This document shows positions 21,096 to 32,020 of a DNA stretch of 64,000 nucleotides, in pieces (the first letter of the stretch is position 1; every line of letters begins with the position of its first letter). The DNA is from Hemicordylus capensis (lineage: Eukaryota > Chordata > Lepidosauria > Squamata > Cordylidae). The stretch lies in contig NC_069658.1 of the NCBI RefSeq assembly GCF_027244095.1, positions 423,796,687 through 423,860,686 on the forward strand, in the 5' to 3' direction. The position numbers were made by a program, and so were the translations under genes. The notes beneath the pieces are model-generated. The model had not been told where the DNA came from, made no database searches, and was given only the letters and a program-made list of their open reading frames with translations.

Positions 21096-22600
21096 CTTAT
21101 CTCTCATTTTAATCAAATCTCAGGGAAACGGTGGAAGCCCTAAACAGTTGCCTATTGGCCGTGAGAGGTTGGATGACAGAGAACTCACGCCTCCCTCATC
21201 CTTCCATTGCTAAGCAAGTGTCCAGGTTGTTTGAGCCAATTCTAGAGCTCCTTGCTACTTTCTGACTCTAAGCTTGCCATCACATATAGTGTCGCCAGGT
21301 ACTGTGCAGCTGCGATCAGCATTTGTCAGCGGATGGTAGGCAGTGAGTCCTATCAGCCCCAATCTGACCCTCAGTGACTCATGGCAGGCTCTACAATTGC
21401 TCACTCAGTACTAATTCAATAGAAAGACTTACGCTCACTCCTCCCTTTTTCACAGCTCCTTAGAGCCTTTAGTCTGGCTGTTATCCAGTTTTATTACTCA
21501 GGCTTTTATGTATTTCTGTCTTCTCATGTCTTTTAATCTTTTTACATCCATTTTTATCCCCCCCCCTTCCTGCCTTTTATGCATTTTTATGACTCTCATT
21601 ACTTTTCAGGCTTTTATGCCCTCAAGCTTCTGGTATATTATCTACTACTTTTAGTATTTTCAGTATTAATATGTACTTTTAGTACTGTTCTGTATGTAAT
21701 CACTTTTAATCTAGTCTCACTTTTGACATATAATCACCCTTATACTTTATGCTGGTCTGTGACCGTAATAAAGATTGATTGATGGGATGACAGAGAATGA
21801 ACTGGAACTTAATCCAGATGAATTGGAAGGACTGTTGATTGGGCCTTCTGACCCAGGGAAGATGTGCAACTCCACTGGGTTCATGGTGCTGACTAGGGGC
21901 ACTTTCATCAGCTTGGTGTGCCAGCTATAATGTGCTTTCTGGGAAAGCTGAACCTCACCACAGTCACTCGTGCTCTAGCGAGTGACTGCTGTAACACATC
22001 TTTTACCCTTAAGAAGAGCTTAGAAACTTTAGCCAGTGCAAAATGCTGTTACCAAGTTAGTGGCAGGAGCTGGCTGCCTGGAGCATGATACTTTGGTCTT
22101 CTTTGCAAAAGCAGCTCAGTGAGGGCGGGAAGCAAGGGCTCCCCCAGACAAGTAGTTTTCTGCCCCTGCTCCCCTTAGATTCTCCAGAAACCTAATGTGG
22201 GACACAGCTCACCCACCCATAAATGTGCTTTGTCCCTTCTATGCCCCCCCCCCATCAATTTTCTATTTGGTGTCGCCACTGATTATTTGAGCTATATCAG
22301 CCACCTGTTTGAGTCTAGGCTCAGTTCAAGGTGGTGGTTCTATTCTTTAAAGCTCTAAACAGCTTGGGACTTGGGCATCTTCAGGACAGCTTTGTCTATG
22401 GGCCACCGTGTGTGATTAATGCAACACCAAGAGCCCTGCATTGGGTGCCATTGCTGAATGAAGTTTCACAGATGGCCACCAGGAACACGGCCTTTTCAGC
22501 AGTGATGTCAACTTTGTTGAATGTTCTCTCCAGAGGGGGCCATCATGTGTCCACACTCAGGTGTAGCAAGGCAAGAGCTTGAAGGAAGAGCTTTTAAACC
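21096..22600 (+). mobile_element. L2-clade LINE, diverged, split by another LINE
   Basis: Frame fragments read QLYLSF, ETVEALNSCLLAVRGWMT before the break and ENELELNPDELEGLLIG after it, the standard L2 RT order. Downstream 22,320-22,600 matches the L2 C-terminal end (FKALNSLGLGHLQD, RNTAFSAVMSTLLNVL). The reading frame is broken in many places. Confidence 0.75.
21184..21784 (+). mobile_element. LINE 3' end with (TTGA)n tail, 13-bp TSD
   Basis: It is flanked by GGATGACAGAGAA at 21,171-21,183 and 21,785-21,797 and ends ctgtgaccgtaataaagattgattgatg. The 601 bp are mostly T-rich 3' UTR with repeated gcttttatg words, so the copy is 5' truncated. The clade is not certain from the tail alone. Removing it rejoins the L2 frame around WMT-ENEL. 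Confidence 0.85.
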
Positions 22601-23659
22601 AGCGAAGACTTGTGGCAAATGAAGGGGTTATATAGAGGCCAGGAGTCTCGCTTCTTCCTACATTTCAGGCTGGCCCTGATCCAAGCAGGTGCCCAAGCTG
22701 GCCTTCTCCTGAACAGGGCTCATTTGGAGGAGGCCCCAGTCAGGCAAGCACTTTGCTTAGTGTTTGGCCCTAGCACAGCGTTGCTCCTCCTCCTGGGGGC
22801 AACGGAAGCAGTTCTGGGGACAGGAGCCTTGTTAGGGGGTGGGCAACAGGGCCTCCAAAGGACAACAAGCTCTGGTTGCTCTGAGTTTGTTGGCTCTGGG
22901 GAAGGGGCCTTTCATCAGGGCTGGGGCATCTCCTTTTCCTCTGCGAGGGTCTCTTCCAAGGCAAAGTACAGGTAGGTCCTGACATCATATGCATCCTAAT
23001 GTCAAGTTGACACCTGTCCTGACTCACTGGTTGTGGAGCCTTAAAAGCCCTGAACCAATATTTTAGGGGCATCTCTCCAAGCAACCGATCGTTTGCTGAG
23101 TTGTTTCCCTTGAGATGGTGCTTTAGTATGTTGTACACTTCTTATAATGAGTCAGCAGTGCTGGCATCTTCTCTGCTTTCCCCTGGGACACTCTCTCACA
23201 TGTCTAGTTGTATATTAAAACTTGAACCAGAAGCAGCTCAGGAGGCAGATACAGTCTTTCTGGAGAAGACCCAGTTGAAACCTTGTCTGTTCTCTGCAGG
23301 GGCAGGACAAGAAATTTGGCTGCCTGAGGCAAAGGACAATATGATACCTCCAAATCTGTGGATGGGTGCACCCATGCTGGTGGGGTGGTGCTTACCACCT
23401 GCTGCACCCCTCTTCAAGCCTGCACCTGCGGCAACTGCCTTACCCTGCCTCAAGTTCCTCTGCCTCTTAAATTATTTGGATGGTGCCTCTTCTAAGCAAG
23501 ACCATTATTTTTCCATGACTTTATACTCGGACGACATTCCCCCTCACAAGCTTAGAGCTAGTTTGGCCACTTCACTGATTTAGCTATCCCATGAGCCTCT
23601 GCCCTGCACCTAGGAGATTGTGATCATGCATGCCACTCATCTGCATTGAATGAGGTTTT
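22601..23659. other. Unclassified stretch
   Basis: Open frames of 121, 122 and 160 codons have low-complexity composition and no domain. A ggggcaggacaag...gcctgaggcaaagg block at 23,297-23,335 may be a fragment of a hAT-like end. Confidence 0.35.
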
Positions 23660-23667
23660 AGGAGGAC

Positions 23668-24033
23668 TAGGGGCCTAGCAAGGTTGGAGTGGGCCCAGAG
23701 ACAAGATTTTAAAATGGGCCCTCCCTCACTGAAGTAGTATATATATAATATATATCCTATGTGCCACAATAGAACATCATCCTAAATTATTTTTTAAAAG
23801 GTTTTGTAAATTGTGGATGATGCAAGTCATTTAATGGTACTAAAGAAAAACATGCTCTTCTGGTAGCTCCAGGTCTTAACACTCACATCAGTTTCAGAGG
23901 ATGAATACAACTGAAGGAAGCCCAGGCGGGTGTGCGGCTGGGGGAGTCAGTCATGTGACTTGCCTTGGGGGGGGTCAAGGCAGTGGGGCCCCAGACAACT
24001 GTCTCCCCTTGCCCTATTAGAGTTACACCCCTG
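23668..24033. mobile_element. hAT MITE with perfect 8-bp TSD
   Basis: It starts TAGGGGCCTAGCAAGG and ends AGAGTTACACCCCTG, flanked by AGGAGGAC at 23,660-23,667 and 24,034-24,041. The left arm continues ttggagtgggcccagagaca as in 36,195-36,620. The right arm has ggggccccaga-caactg. There is no transposase. Confidence 0.88.
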
Positions 24034-24041
24034 AGGAGGAC

Positions 24042-24639
24042 AGATGTACAACCCAGACAGACTCCTCTTCTTGTTGGAGCCAGCTGTTCCAGAAGCAGGT
24101 AATAGAGCCACAGCAGCCTTTTATCTGCTGCTGGAGTTCAAGACATTAGTATCTCTCCACTCTGAGTGGGTGGGAAAATTAGACAAGAGTTCCTTTGCAC
24201 TGACGGATCCTCCCCCCCCCTTCATCTTTCACGACAATTATCTTTTATTTTGATATCTTTCTATTTAAATCTGCAGAGTGCCTTGCTTGGTGTAACAGTG
24301 AACAGGATCACTGAATAAGTAGACATTTAGCAGTGCAGTGGAGGAGGGTACAGAGCTGAGGTTGGGGAGAAAGAGTCATGGCAGGGAGAAGGCGAGCTTC
24401 CAAGGTCTTCATCATCACCTGCCCAGCCGCCTTTGTCTGAAAAATCAGGACAGGAATATTGTGCCCTGAAAAAGAACCCCAGGTCAAGGGGAGGGGAGGA
24501 GGCGTGTCAGAAGAGAGAGAGAAAGTGCTCAGTGAAGTTCACAAGGCAGAGGCAGCACTTGATGGAAACCATGTAAAAGCTGGACTGGAAGAGACCAGAA
24601 TGGACTCTTAACTCAACTGAAGCACAAAGCAGCAGGGTG
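24042..24639. other. Unclassified stretch
   Basis: No gene recognised; a purine-rich patch lies at 24,480-24,525. Confidence 0.35.
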
Positions 24640-25080
24640 TGTTAGACACTAAAGAACAATATTTGAGATCAGAAACCTTGCCAATATGATATAGTTATTT
24701 ACCTCTTCCCAGCCTGAACTCATCCGTAAGAAAATGGAATCGGCTGGAACAGATATTTTATAAATAGGTATTGTGCAAAGACCAGTGGGATATGTTAGAC
24801 ACACATGAGAACAATATTTTGGAAATGGAAGCCATGCATTATTAAGTGTAGTAACTGCCTCCCAGCCAAGCCTATGTCTAGCAAAAAAGAGATAAGAACA
24901 ACTGGATCCAAGACAGCAAACACAGCCAGAATCACACATTGCACAGGACTGATGCACGAAGCAACAGCACTTCTGCAAAATCTACATTCTGAACCCATTC
25001 TGGGTGATAAATGGTATTCCAGAAAAAGAGTTTGGCATGCCAACTTCAAGCAAACCAAATCAATCACATGCTCTATCGGT
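24640..25080 (+). repeat. Unfamiliar degenerate repeat R, first cluster
   Basis: ttagacac...agaacaatattt...cccagcc occurs at 24,642 and again at 24,794 (about 152 bp apart). The block then runs into a unit with acccattctgggtgataaatgg and tattccagaaaaa that reappears at 27,080, 27,761, 27,901, 29,551 and 29,690. It has no poly-A, no inverted ends and no known promoter box. It is not assigned to any family. Confidence 0.55.
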
Positions 25081-25539
25081 AGGGTTACCAGGTCCAGATG
25101 GTGAAAAAAGTCAATATCCATCACCAAAAAAAAGTGGAAATCGAGGACGCTTTTCACAAAAAACCCTCTGCTTTGCATGAAATTTGCATATGTTTATTGG
25201 TATTTCATGCATATTTTGGTAAGAATTTGCTAACTTGAGAATAAATACAGCTCACCAGTGTGAAACTGATGACCAAGTGAGCTGTATGTCTGCTCAGTCT
25301 GCTGTCTAGGTGCAGAGTTCTCAAGGTCCTTCTTAACCATAAAAACCATCAATGGGTTAGGTTTACCACTGTCCTCCTCCCTGATGGGTCACCCAGCCTG
25401 CTCTCCTCAGCTAGGCCAGCAACTTCACCTCTTGGCTCGAGGCAGGGCAGCCAGCTAGCTGTCAAGGGCATGCTGGCACAGTGGTGAATGGATGCATGGT
25501 CTCCCACTCGCTGATCTCTACTACTACAAACATTTCTAT
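25081..25539. other. Unclassified stretch
   Basis: No gene recognised. tagggttaccaggtcc at 25,080 resembles an end of a short MITE, without a visible partner. Confidence 0.3.
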
Positions 25540-25760
25540 ACGGCTTTTCAACAGAAGGTTTCACAGAGGTTTTCAAAGAAAAATAAATTATAAGAAGATG
25601 CTCCCCTGTCTCCAAAGGGCTCGCAATCTAAAAAGAAACACAAGGCAACACCAGCATCAGTCACTGAAGGGATGCTGTGCTGAGGTTGGATAGAGCCAGT
25701 TGTTCTAAATAGAAGAGATTCACTGCTTTAAAAGGTGCCTTTTTACTCTGTTAGCAGGGG
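25540..25760 (-). mobile_element. L2-clade LINE 3' module
   Basis: Reverse complement of the 5,240-5,512 module: ttctatacggc, aaagggctcgcaatctaaaaag, gatagagccagtt, aagagattcactgctttaaaagg. Confidence 0.65.
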
Positions 25761-25764
25761 TAGC

Positions 25765-26410
25765 TGTTAATAATAATTTATTATTATTATTTTACACAGT
25801 CAGACAGGTGTTATTGACTGGTTTGTTTTATCCAGACATCGAGTCCTTCCCAAGGACCTGGGATGCCAGAATTTTATTGTCAATGTTGTTGCTGTTGTTA
25901 TAGATATCGTCGCAGAATATAGGCTGTTCCCAGTAAAGCTGCTTTTTGTAATTGGCTGATGGTGATTTCTGTGGCCCCTATGGTGTTGAGGTGCTCTTCA
26001 AGTTGTTTTGGAATTGCACCCAGGGCGCCAATGACCACTGGGATTATTTTGGTCCTTTTCTGGCACAGCTTTTATTATTATTATTATTTTTATTTTACAC
26101 AGTCAGACAGGTGTTATTGACTAGTTTGTTTTATCCAGACATTGAGTCCTTCCCAAGGACCTGGGATGCCAGAATTTTATTGTCAATGTTGTTGCTGTTG
26201 TTATAGATATCGTCGCAGAATATAGGCTGTTCCCAGTAAAGCTGTTTTTTGTAATTGGCCGATGGTGATTTCTGTGGCCCCTATGGTGTTGAGGTGCTCT
26301 TCAAGGTCTTTTGGAACGGCACCCAGGGCGCCAATGACCACTGGGATTATTTTGGTCTTTTTCTGCCACAGCCTTTCAATTTCAATTTGTAGATCTTTGT
26401 ATTTTGTGAT
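25765..26410 (-). mobile_element. Two tandem LINE 3' ends (R4/Dong-like C-terminus?)
   Basis: Two direct copies, about 25,778-26,070 and 26,085-26,410, share tttacacagtcagacaggtg through gaccactgggattattttgg. On the minus strand they encode LQIEIERLWQKKTKIIPVVI, GALGAVPKDLEEHLNTIG and LQKTALLGTAYILRR, a C-terminal domain I associate with R4/Dong-like LINEs (clade uncertain), followed by an (AAT)n tail. The copies sit head to tail. Confidence 0.7.
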
Positions 26411-26414
26411 TTTT

Positions 26415-26620
26415 TCCATTTTATTATTCATTTGAATTCTATACCGCCCTTGCAAAAATGGCCCAGGGTGGTTTACACAGAGAAACAATAAACAAATAAG
26501 ATGCATCCCTGTTCTCAAAGGGCTCACAATCTAAAAAGAAACATAAGATAGACACCAGCAACAGTTACTGGAGGTACTGTGTGGGAAGACAGATTGGGGG
26601 TGGGTGGGTTCTCAGGCCAG
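26415..26620 (-). mobile_element. L2-clade LINE 3' module
   Basis: tattcatttgaattctataccgccc, ggtttacacagagaaacaat and aaagggctcacaatct identify it. It abuts the tandem LINE ends upstream. Confidence 0.7.
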
Positions 26621-26897
26621 TTAATTTAGATAGCTAACTGCTAACTTCTCACTGCCACCACCACTACATGAAGGAAGCCAGCTGCGCCTGCCAGGCCCAC
26701 CTACCCATGCTCCTGCATTGTGTGGCTCTGTAACCTGCCACTGAAGCTCTGGCTTCCCCATTGGATGGATGGTCAGTAGGAATGGAAGAAGACAGAGGAA
26801 GAGAAGCTGCTCATGAGAGCAAAGTCTTCTGAGTGAACAAGACATTCCAGCTGCTCTCCAGAATTTCAGACACCACAACACATGCAAAAATGATGTT

Positions 26898-26985
26898 TTT
26901 TTTTTTAATTGTTAAATTTATACCCCACCTTTCATTAAGAATATCCCAAGGCGGAAAATCCCAAGGTTGGGTCCCCAGAAGAGCC
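26898..26985 (-). mobile_element. L2-type tail fragment
   Basis: T run followed by aaatttataccccacctttcat and cccaaggcgg, the reverse complement of the L2-like 3' end. Confidence 0.5.
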
Positions 26986-27054
26986 TCATGTTCTCTATAA
27001 AATTCCATAGCAACCCTATCTAATGGACTTGATGGGGATGATATGCTTTGTCAC

Positions 27055-27242
27055 AAAACATCCACCAAATTCATGTTCTGATACCCATTCTGGGTAATAA
27101 ATGGTATTCCAGATAAAAGGCCTGGAAAACCAACTTACAAGCAATCAAAATGAACAAAAGCCACACATTCCATTGTGAAGTATGAAAAAACCACAAAATC
27201 TAAATTCCAGTACCTGTTCAGGATAATACATGTTTCCCGCCA
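27055..27242 (+). repeat. Degenerate repeat R, second cluster
   Basis: ctgatacccattctgggtaa, taaatggtattccagataaa and ggcctggaaaaccaactta form one unit. A second partial unit starts about 130 bp later (acaaaatctaaattccagtacctg). Confidence 0.6.
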
Positions 27243-27749
27243 GGCAGGCTGCATGTTTGTCACCTCCCCCGTGAATGGAGACAGACAGCTCCACTGAGCC
27301 TCAGAGATTAAAGGAAGGGGATTTACTGCACCCTAAGCCCTCCTCTTTCAAGCAGTTTACACCAGGGCTGACTCCTCACCAGGAGCTACAGCCAGTTCAG
27401 CTGCCTCACTCACCATTGGCCAGCTGCTTTTAAGGGTTTCTTCACATGACTCATCTCTTGGTTCCACCCCTCTCTTTCCTTCTCCATCAACTTTATTAAA
27501 GGCACCCCATCCCCATCCCCATCCCCTTGCTCCAGCTCCTGTTCCTCTCTCCTGACCATGCTCAGCCTGTTTGGTGGTGGCACGTACCCTTGTGACATCA
27601 CTTCTGTGTGTCTCCAACTTCCTTGGCGGTCTGCTCCAGCTCCTGCCTTCAGAGAAAGAGCCCCCGTTGGTGTTTGCCCGCTGCCTGGACTGCCCTGCCT
27701 GCTCTTTCCTCCTTCTTCAGCTGGGTAGGTTGGGGCAGTGGAGGGCATG
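27243..27749. other. Unclassified stretch
   Basis: No gene recognised. A short (CCCCAT)n run lies at 27,507-27,528. Overlapping frames on both strands lack domains. Confidence 0.35.
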
Positions 27750-27985
27750 GCCAGACAAAATGGTATTCCAGAGAAAAGGGTCTGGAGCACCAACTTCCAA
27801 GCTATGCACACAAACCAAATTCTCAAGTCCCAGATGACTGGGTGGGAAAGATATACAAGCCACCAAAATCCACATTTTGGCACCTGTTCCAGGCCATAAA
27901 GTGTGTTCTGCAAAACAAGCACAGAACATCAGCTTCTAAGATATCCAAACCAATCAAATTCACATTTTCTATTGTGGACATTTTA
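27750..27985 (+). repeat. Degenerate repeat R, third cluster
   Basis: aatggtattccagagaaaag...caccaacttccaagc at 27,760 and ataaagtgtgttctgcaaaa...catcagcttctaag at 27,897 are two units about 140 bp apart, each preceded by an aaaatccacatt/ttctcaagtccca block. Confidence 0.6.
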
Positions 27986-28055
27986 TTATGATTATTTTTG
28001 TTTGATTTCTATTCTACTTTTCATGAAATAACCCCAAAGCGGCTTACAATATGTC
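27986..28055 (-). mobile_element. L2-type tail fragment
   Basis: tttattatgattattttt, gatttctattctactttt and ccccaaagcggcttacaa are the reverse complement of an L2 3' end. Confidence 0.5.
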
Positions 28056-28549
28056 AGGATTCCACGTTACTTGGTTGCCAGCATGGCTCCGTAGAGTCTG
28101 GTGGGGAGCATGGCATTCCTCCTTGGGGACTTCTGTTTCCCCCCAAAGGGAGCAGGGGTGAGATGGTTCCAGATCAGTCAGATCCCAGTGGAGTTGAGCA
28201 GGCAAAGTAAGGAGAGTTGCAGGGAACAGCTCCAGTGGGGCTGCCATGTTGGAAGTGGCAGGAAGTGAGACCAGGGAGGGGGTAGGTCTTGGAGTAGGCT
28301 TTAAGCCCTGTCAGCTCTGAGTCTGTACTAGGGCATTTAAAGCCAAGGCAGCCAATGATGAGGGCTGCTCTTCAGCATGGGAGCCAGAGTTTCCCTGGAG
28401 AGGGAACCAGTGGAAGTAGTGAGCCAGGAGGAGGACTAAGGGGATGAAGTAGCCTCCTCCGCTGGTTTACTCTGAGGCTGACCTTGGCTGTTCTTAACCT
28501 GGGATTCAGGAGTCAGCCAGGAACACACCTCCTCCCCCTTGGAGCATGA
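28056..28549. other. Unclassified stretch
   Basis: No gene or repeat recognised. Confidence 0.35.
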
Positions 28550-28760
28550 CTCAATATAATTAAATAAGGCAGAATCAAAATGCAAAAAGTACAGATATTA
28601 AATATAAATATAAAAATAATATAAAAGTTTTATCACCTATCTAAGACAGTAATGCACAAAACACAAAGCGACAGCAGAAAAACTGTACTCTCATATAAAA
28701 GCCTGGGTGAAGAACCACATTTTAACTTGTTTTCTAAAAACTGTTTGTGGTGCCGTCTGC
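28550..28760 (-). mobile_element. L2-type 3' UTR fragment
   Basis: A-rich sequence followed by aaaagcctgggtgaagaa, as in the minus-strand L2 tails at 12,700 and 54,720. Confidence 0.5.
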
Positions 28761-29539
28761 TCTGGCTTTTACACTGTCCCCTTAAGAGGATGAGAGATGC
28801 TCGGGAGGAGAAGGAAACAATACATTATGCTGGATGCCACAAAATAGTTCTGTAGAAGAGCATCTACTTGGCAGATGCGGCTATCATGCATAAAAGAAAA
28901 AGCAGAACCTGCTGAAATTCCTTCTTGCTCTTCAAGATGTAGGAGCCCAACTATCCTCCTCCTGCCTCTGGTCACCCTAGCAGCCCTGATGGGTCAGAAG
29001 AATCTAGATTCCTTAATTTTCTTCCCCAACCAAGGTGACTCAAAAAGACCAGAAAGACCAGAAAGACCATAGCTGAGTGAATTGAATAAACCAGTCTCTT
29101 AATTTCCGCTGTAATGTAATGAAACAAAACAAAACACTATTCCATTGCTTCCAATGAAGCAATTTCATGTCATTGCCTTTCCAGATTTCTTTTATGTTGT
29201 TAGATTTCAAAATATTGTTTCTGGCTCTGCAAGCAGCCCCCCCCCCTCTCTCTCCTTAATGTTGTCAATAATGGGGCCCTTTTTCACTGCTTTATGCAAT
29301 CTCTTGCAGAGAGCATGGCTGTTGTGCCTTTAAACAAGTCTTAAAAGGTCTTAATCTGTAGTGTGTGTGTTTCTGTTTTCTCTCTCCTCCTCTTGCTGCT
29401 CCCATTTGTGGTTGCCAACCAGTGCCCACAGGCTGTTTTAGGATACTGGGCAACTTCCCACTTCTGCAGCTCCCCTGGGGCTGCCTTTCACCTTGTGCAG
29501 CAGCCCTGGCAGCTCCCTAGTGCCGGCATTCCTCAGCGT
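28761..29539. other. Unclassified stretch
   Basis: No gene recognised. It holds three tandem copies of gaccagaaa at 29,047-29,070 and a C-run/CT patch near 29,237. Confidence 0.35.
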
Positions 29540-29765
29540 ATGTCAGCCAGTATTCCAGGAAAGGCCTGGAATGACAACTCTTGAGCAATCCAAATCAACC
29601 AGACTCATGGGACTAAGCAGGAATGATGCGGCAAATCACGACACTTCCACAAAGTCCACTTTCTGCTACCCATTCTCGGAAAGACATTGTATTCTGGGTA
29701 AACGGCCTAGAACACTAACTTCTGCCATCAGAATCAGCACAAAAACTACATTTCTGTGTTCCTTT
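29540..29765 (+). repeat. Degenerate repeat R, fourth cluster
   Basis: gtattccaggaaaggcctgg...gagcaatccaaatcaacca at 29,550, and ctacccattctcgg...attctgggtaaacggcctag at 29,667-29,710, are units about 139 bp apart. Confidence 0.6.
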
Positions 29766-30382
29766 TCCCCCTCCTTATAAAGTTCATACACATATTGTAC
29801 ACAATATACACAAAAATATTGTGCCATTATTGCATCGTACATTTCCCTGTCCCCACTCCATATATTTGGTTGGTGGGGAAATGTAGGGATGTTGTTATTG
29901 ACACCAGCCCTGTGTTGAACAGTGTGGGATAGCTGGTAGAGTGCTGAACTATTTCCAGAAGACTGTAGGGGAAGAATGGCAGTTTAGTCCCCAAATAGCA
30001 GAGCAAAATCAGTTTGGTGAGAAAGCAGCAAAGCAAGATGTCTTGATACAGTTCTTTAGTGTTGAAGAACTACAAGGATTTATTTAAAGAGAAGGTTACA
30101 AAAAATGTGGAAAAGCCTGCAGCTTAATTTCAGCTGTAGCTCATGGCTGAAGAGAGAGTCAAAAACAAACAGCCATCTCTGGAGCAACAAAAATGGAGAC
30201 TAACACTGGAAGAACAAAGAGGGGAGGAGTCCAGCACTTTTATCCACGACCCTAACCCCCGCCCCAAGTGGTCACTATGAGACATTGCAGCTGAGAGCTG
30301 ATGCTGCCAGGGTCCTAGCTCCAACAACGACGATGCTGGATCAAATCTCTGCTCAGTCATGGAGCTCACTGGGAGACCATCT
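29766..30382. other. Unclassified stretch
   Basis: No gene recognised; mixed-composition sequence without domains. Confidence 0.35.
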
Positions 30383-30675
30383 CATAGGAAGCTGCCTTCT
30401 ACTGAATCAGACCATTAGTCCATCTAACTCAGTATTGTCTACACTGACTGGCAGCGGCTCTCAAGATTTCAGGCAGGAGTCTTTCCCAGCCTACCTATAA
30501 CGGCAAGGAGGATCTCCTACATGGGAAGAATATGCTCTACCACTGAGCTACGGTCCTAAGGGGAATATCTTACAGTAGACACTACTCACATGTAGCCACC
30601 CATTCAAATGCAAAGCAAGGCAGGCATTGCTTAGTAAAGGGGACAATTCATGTTCACTAGCACAAGACCAGCTCT
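30383..30675 (-). repeat. 5S/tRNA composite SINE, complete
   Basis: The minus strand gives agagctggtcttgtgctagt, the 5S-like boxes (catttgaatggg), a tRNA-like block with gtagctcagtggtagagcat, and the 3' end ggcagcttcctatgag. This copy keeps both pol III heads in order. Confidence 0.75.
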
Positions 30676-30687
30676 TTCTCTCTTTCA

Positions 30688-30745
30688 GCCTAACCTACCT
30701 CACGGGGTTGTTGTGAAGATAAAAGTAGGGGAGAAAACTATTATA
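30688..30745 (+). repeat. CORE-type SINE core fragment
   Basis: cagcctaacctacctcacgg followed by ggttgttgtgaagataaa is the conserved core of the CORE-type SINE. Confidence 0.5.
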
Positions 30746-30861
30746 CTTTCCTGAATTCCTTAAAGAAGGGTGCTGAATACCCCTGGCAGAATGATACACA
30801 GCGATTTAGAATGCAAAGCTTTTCCTGGCTTATAGAGAAATTGTGAGGGAAATGACTCCTG

Positions 30862-31015
30862 GAGCTTTTCCACACAAGGCTTTTAGCTCGCATCTCCTTC
30901 GGGATGGAGGGGTGTGTGTTCACATATTGGACAGATTTACCCCAAAGTCCCTGCAAGCTATTGGTGAGCATTTCACACATGATTCGGGGTTTTCATTGCA
31001 CATTAGAGTGTAGCC
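30862..31015. mobile_element. MITE family F2 fragment
   Basis: cttttccacacaaggctttt, tttaccccaaagtccctgca, gagcatttcacacatgattc and cacattagagtgtag match the copies at 6,640 and 9,335. The right part is missing. Confidence 0.55.
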
Positions 31016-32020
31016 CTGCTTAATCATTGTGGGTTAGGGCAGAACGGCAAAGGTATTCATTTAATCCCAGCTTCCCCTGTTAAATCTTTATGTTTCAAGC
31101 AGCTTTTAAAGGCACAGGAACAGAGCTTATAGAAAAGAAAGGTGACAACCCTAATTCAGAATCTAATTCCACAGTTGACCATAACATGTACATGTGCAAG
31201 GTAGCAGAAAAGGTTAAACAAGTACAAGATTGGAACTGTATTTTCAGTTATCATTCTGGAGCCTTGTAATATATGGAGTGTGTGCGGCTGTAGTTTTTTC
31301 TTTTTCTTTGTATGATTGTGAACATTTCAGGAAAACTCAACAAACATAATAAACCTTTTTAAAAAATTAACCAGATTGGAAGTAGAAGAATCACGGCCAT
31401 ATCATAAAGAAAATAACTGTGTAACCACCTCCTGGACACTCCATTAAATACTACCTTCATTCACAAAAGGCACTTTGTCCTTGGCTTACATTTGCTATTG
31501 GTGTACTGGCATTTATCTAAACCTTCCTGCAGAAGAAATGGCTTACTGTAACCCCAAGGCGGGTGAGGGATTGCTGGAAGCAAGAGGAGAGCTGCTGTGA
31601 AGGTTTGCTGAAAGGTTTGTGAAGCATTTCTATGAGAGCTGAAGGGAAAAGGGGAATCCTTATCTAGAAGCCAATGAGTACTTCGGAAGAAGACAGGCAG
31701 CCTCAAATGTTTGCCCTAAGTCCCTGGTCAGCAACTAATTTTACTGGTGGAGGGTGATGGGCTAGGCCTTCACTATCACCCCCTCCCCAGCTCCAGGACT
31801 ATGACCACCAGTCCCTCCGTATACCCCTCTTTCCCTTTAGATTGACTCCCGCAGGGGGCAGCCCACAGCAGGGCTAGTACAAGCTCCAGTGCCTTCCCAT
31901 TCAAATTGTGATGTTGGTGTTTTCCTGTGCCGCATTTTGCTGTCGTTATAGACCCTTATAAACCGCGAATAACAGGAAACCATATTGGGATAGGGCACTG
32001 ACTTTGCAGCACTTACTAAA
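31016..32020. other. Unclassified stretch
   Basis: No gene recognised. ggaaaactcaacaaacataataaacctttt near 31,330 resembles a LINE polyadenylation end, but nothing more supports that. Confidence 0.35.

Noticed and set aside
23101-23583. Protein gene of 160 codons
   Set aside because: No recognisable domain, and comparable frames exist on the opposite strand; no splice or codon-bias support.
25765-26410. CRISPR-like or satellite array
   Set aside because: There are only two copies of about 300 bp and they carry LINE coding sequence and AAT tails.
26201-26527. Small protein gene of 108 codons
   Set aside because: The sequence is the C-terminal end of a LINE frame fused to an L2 tail, and it is duplicated next door.
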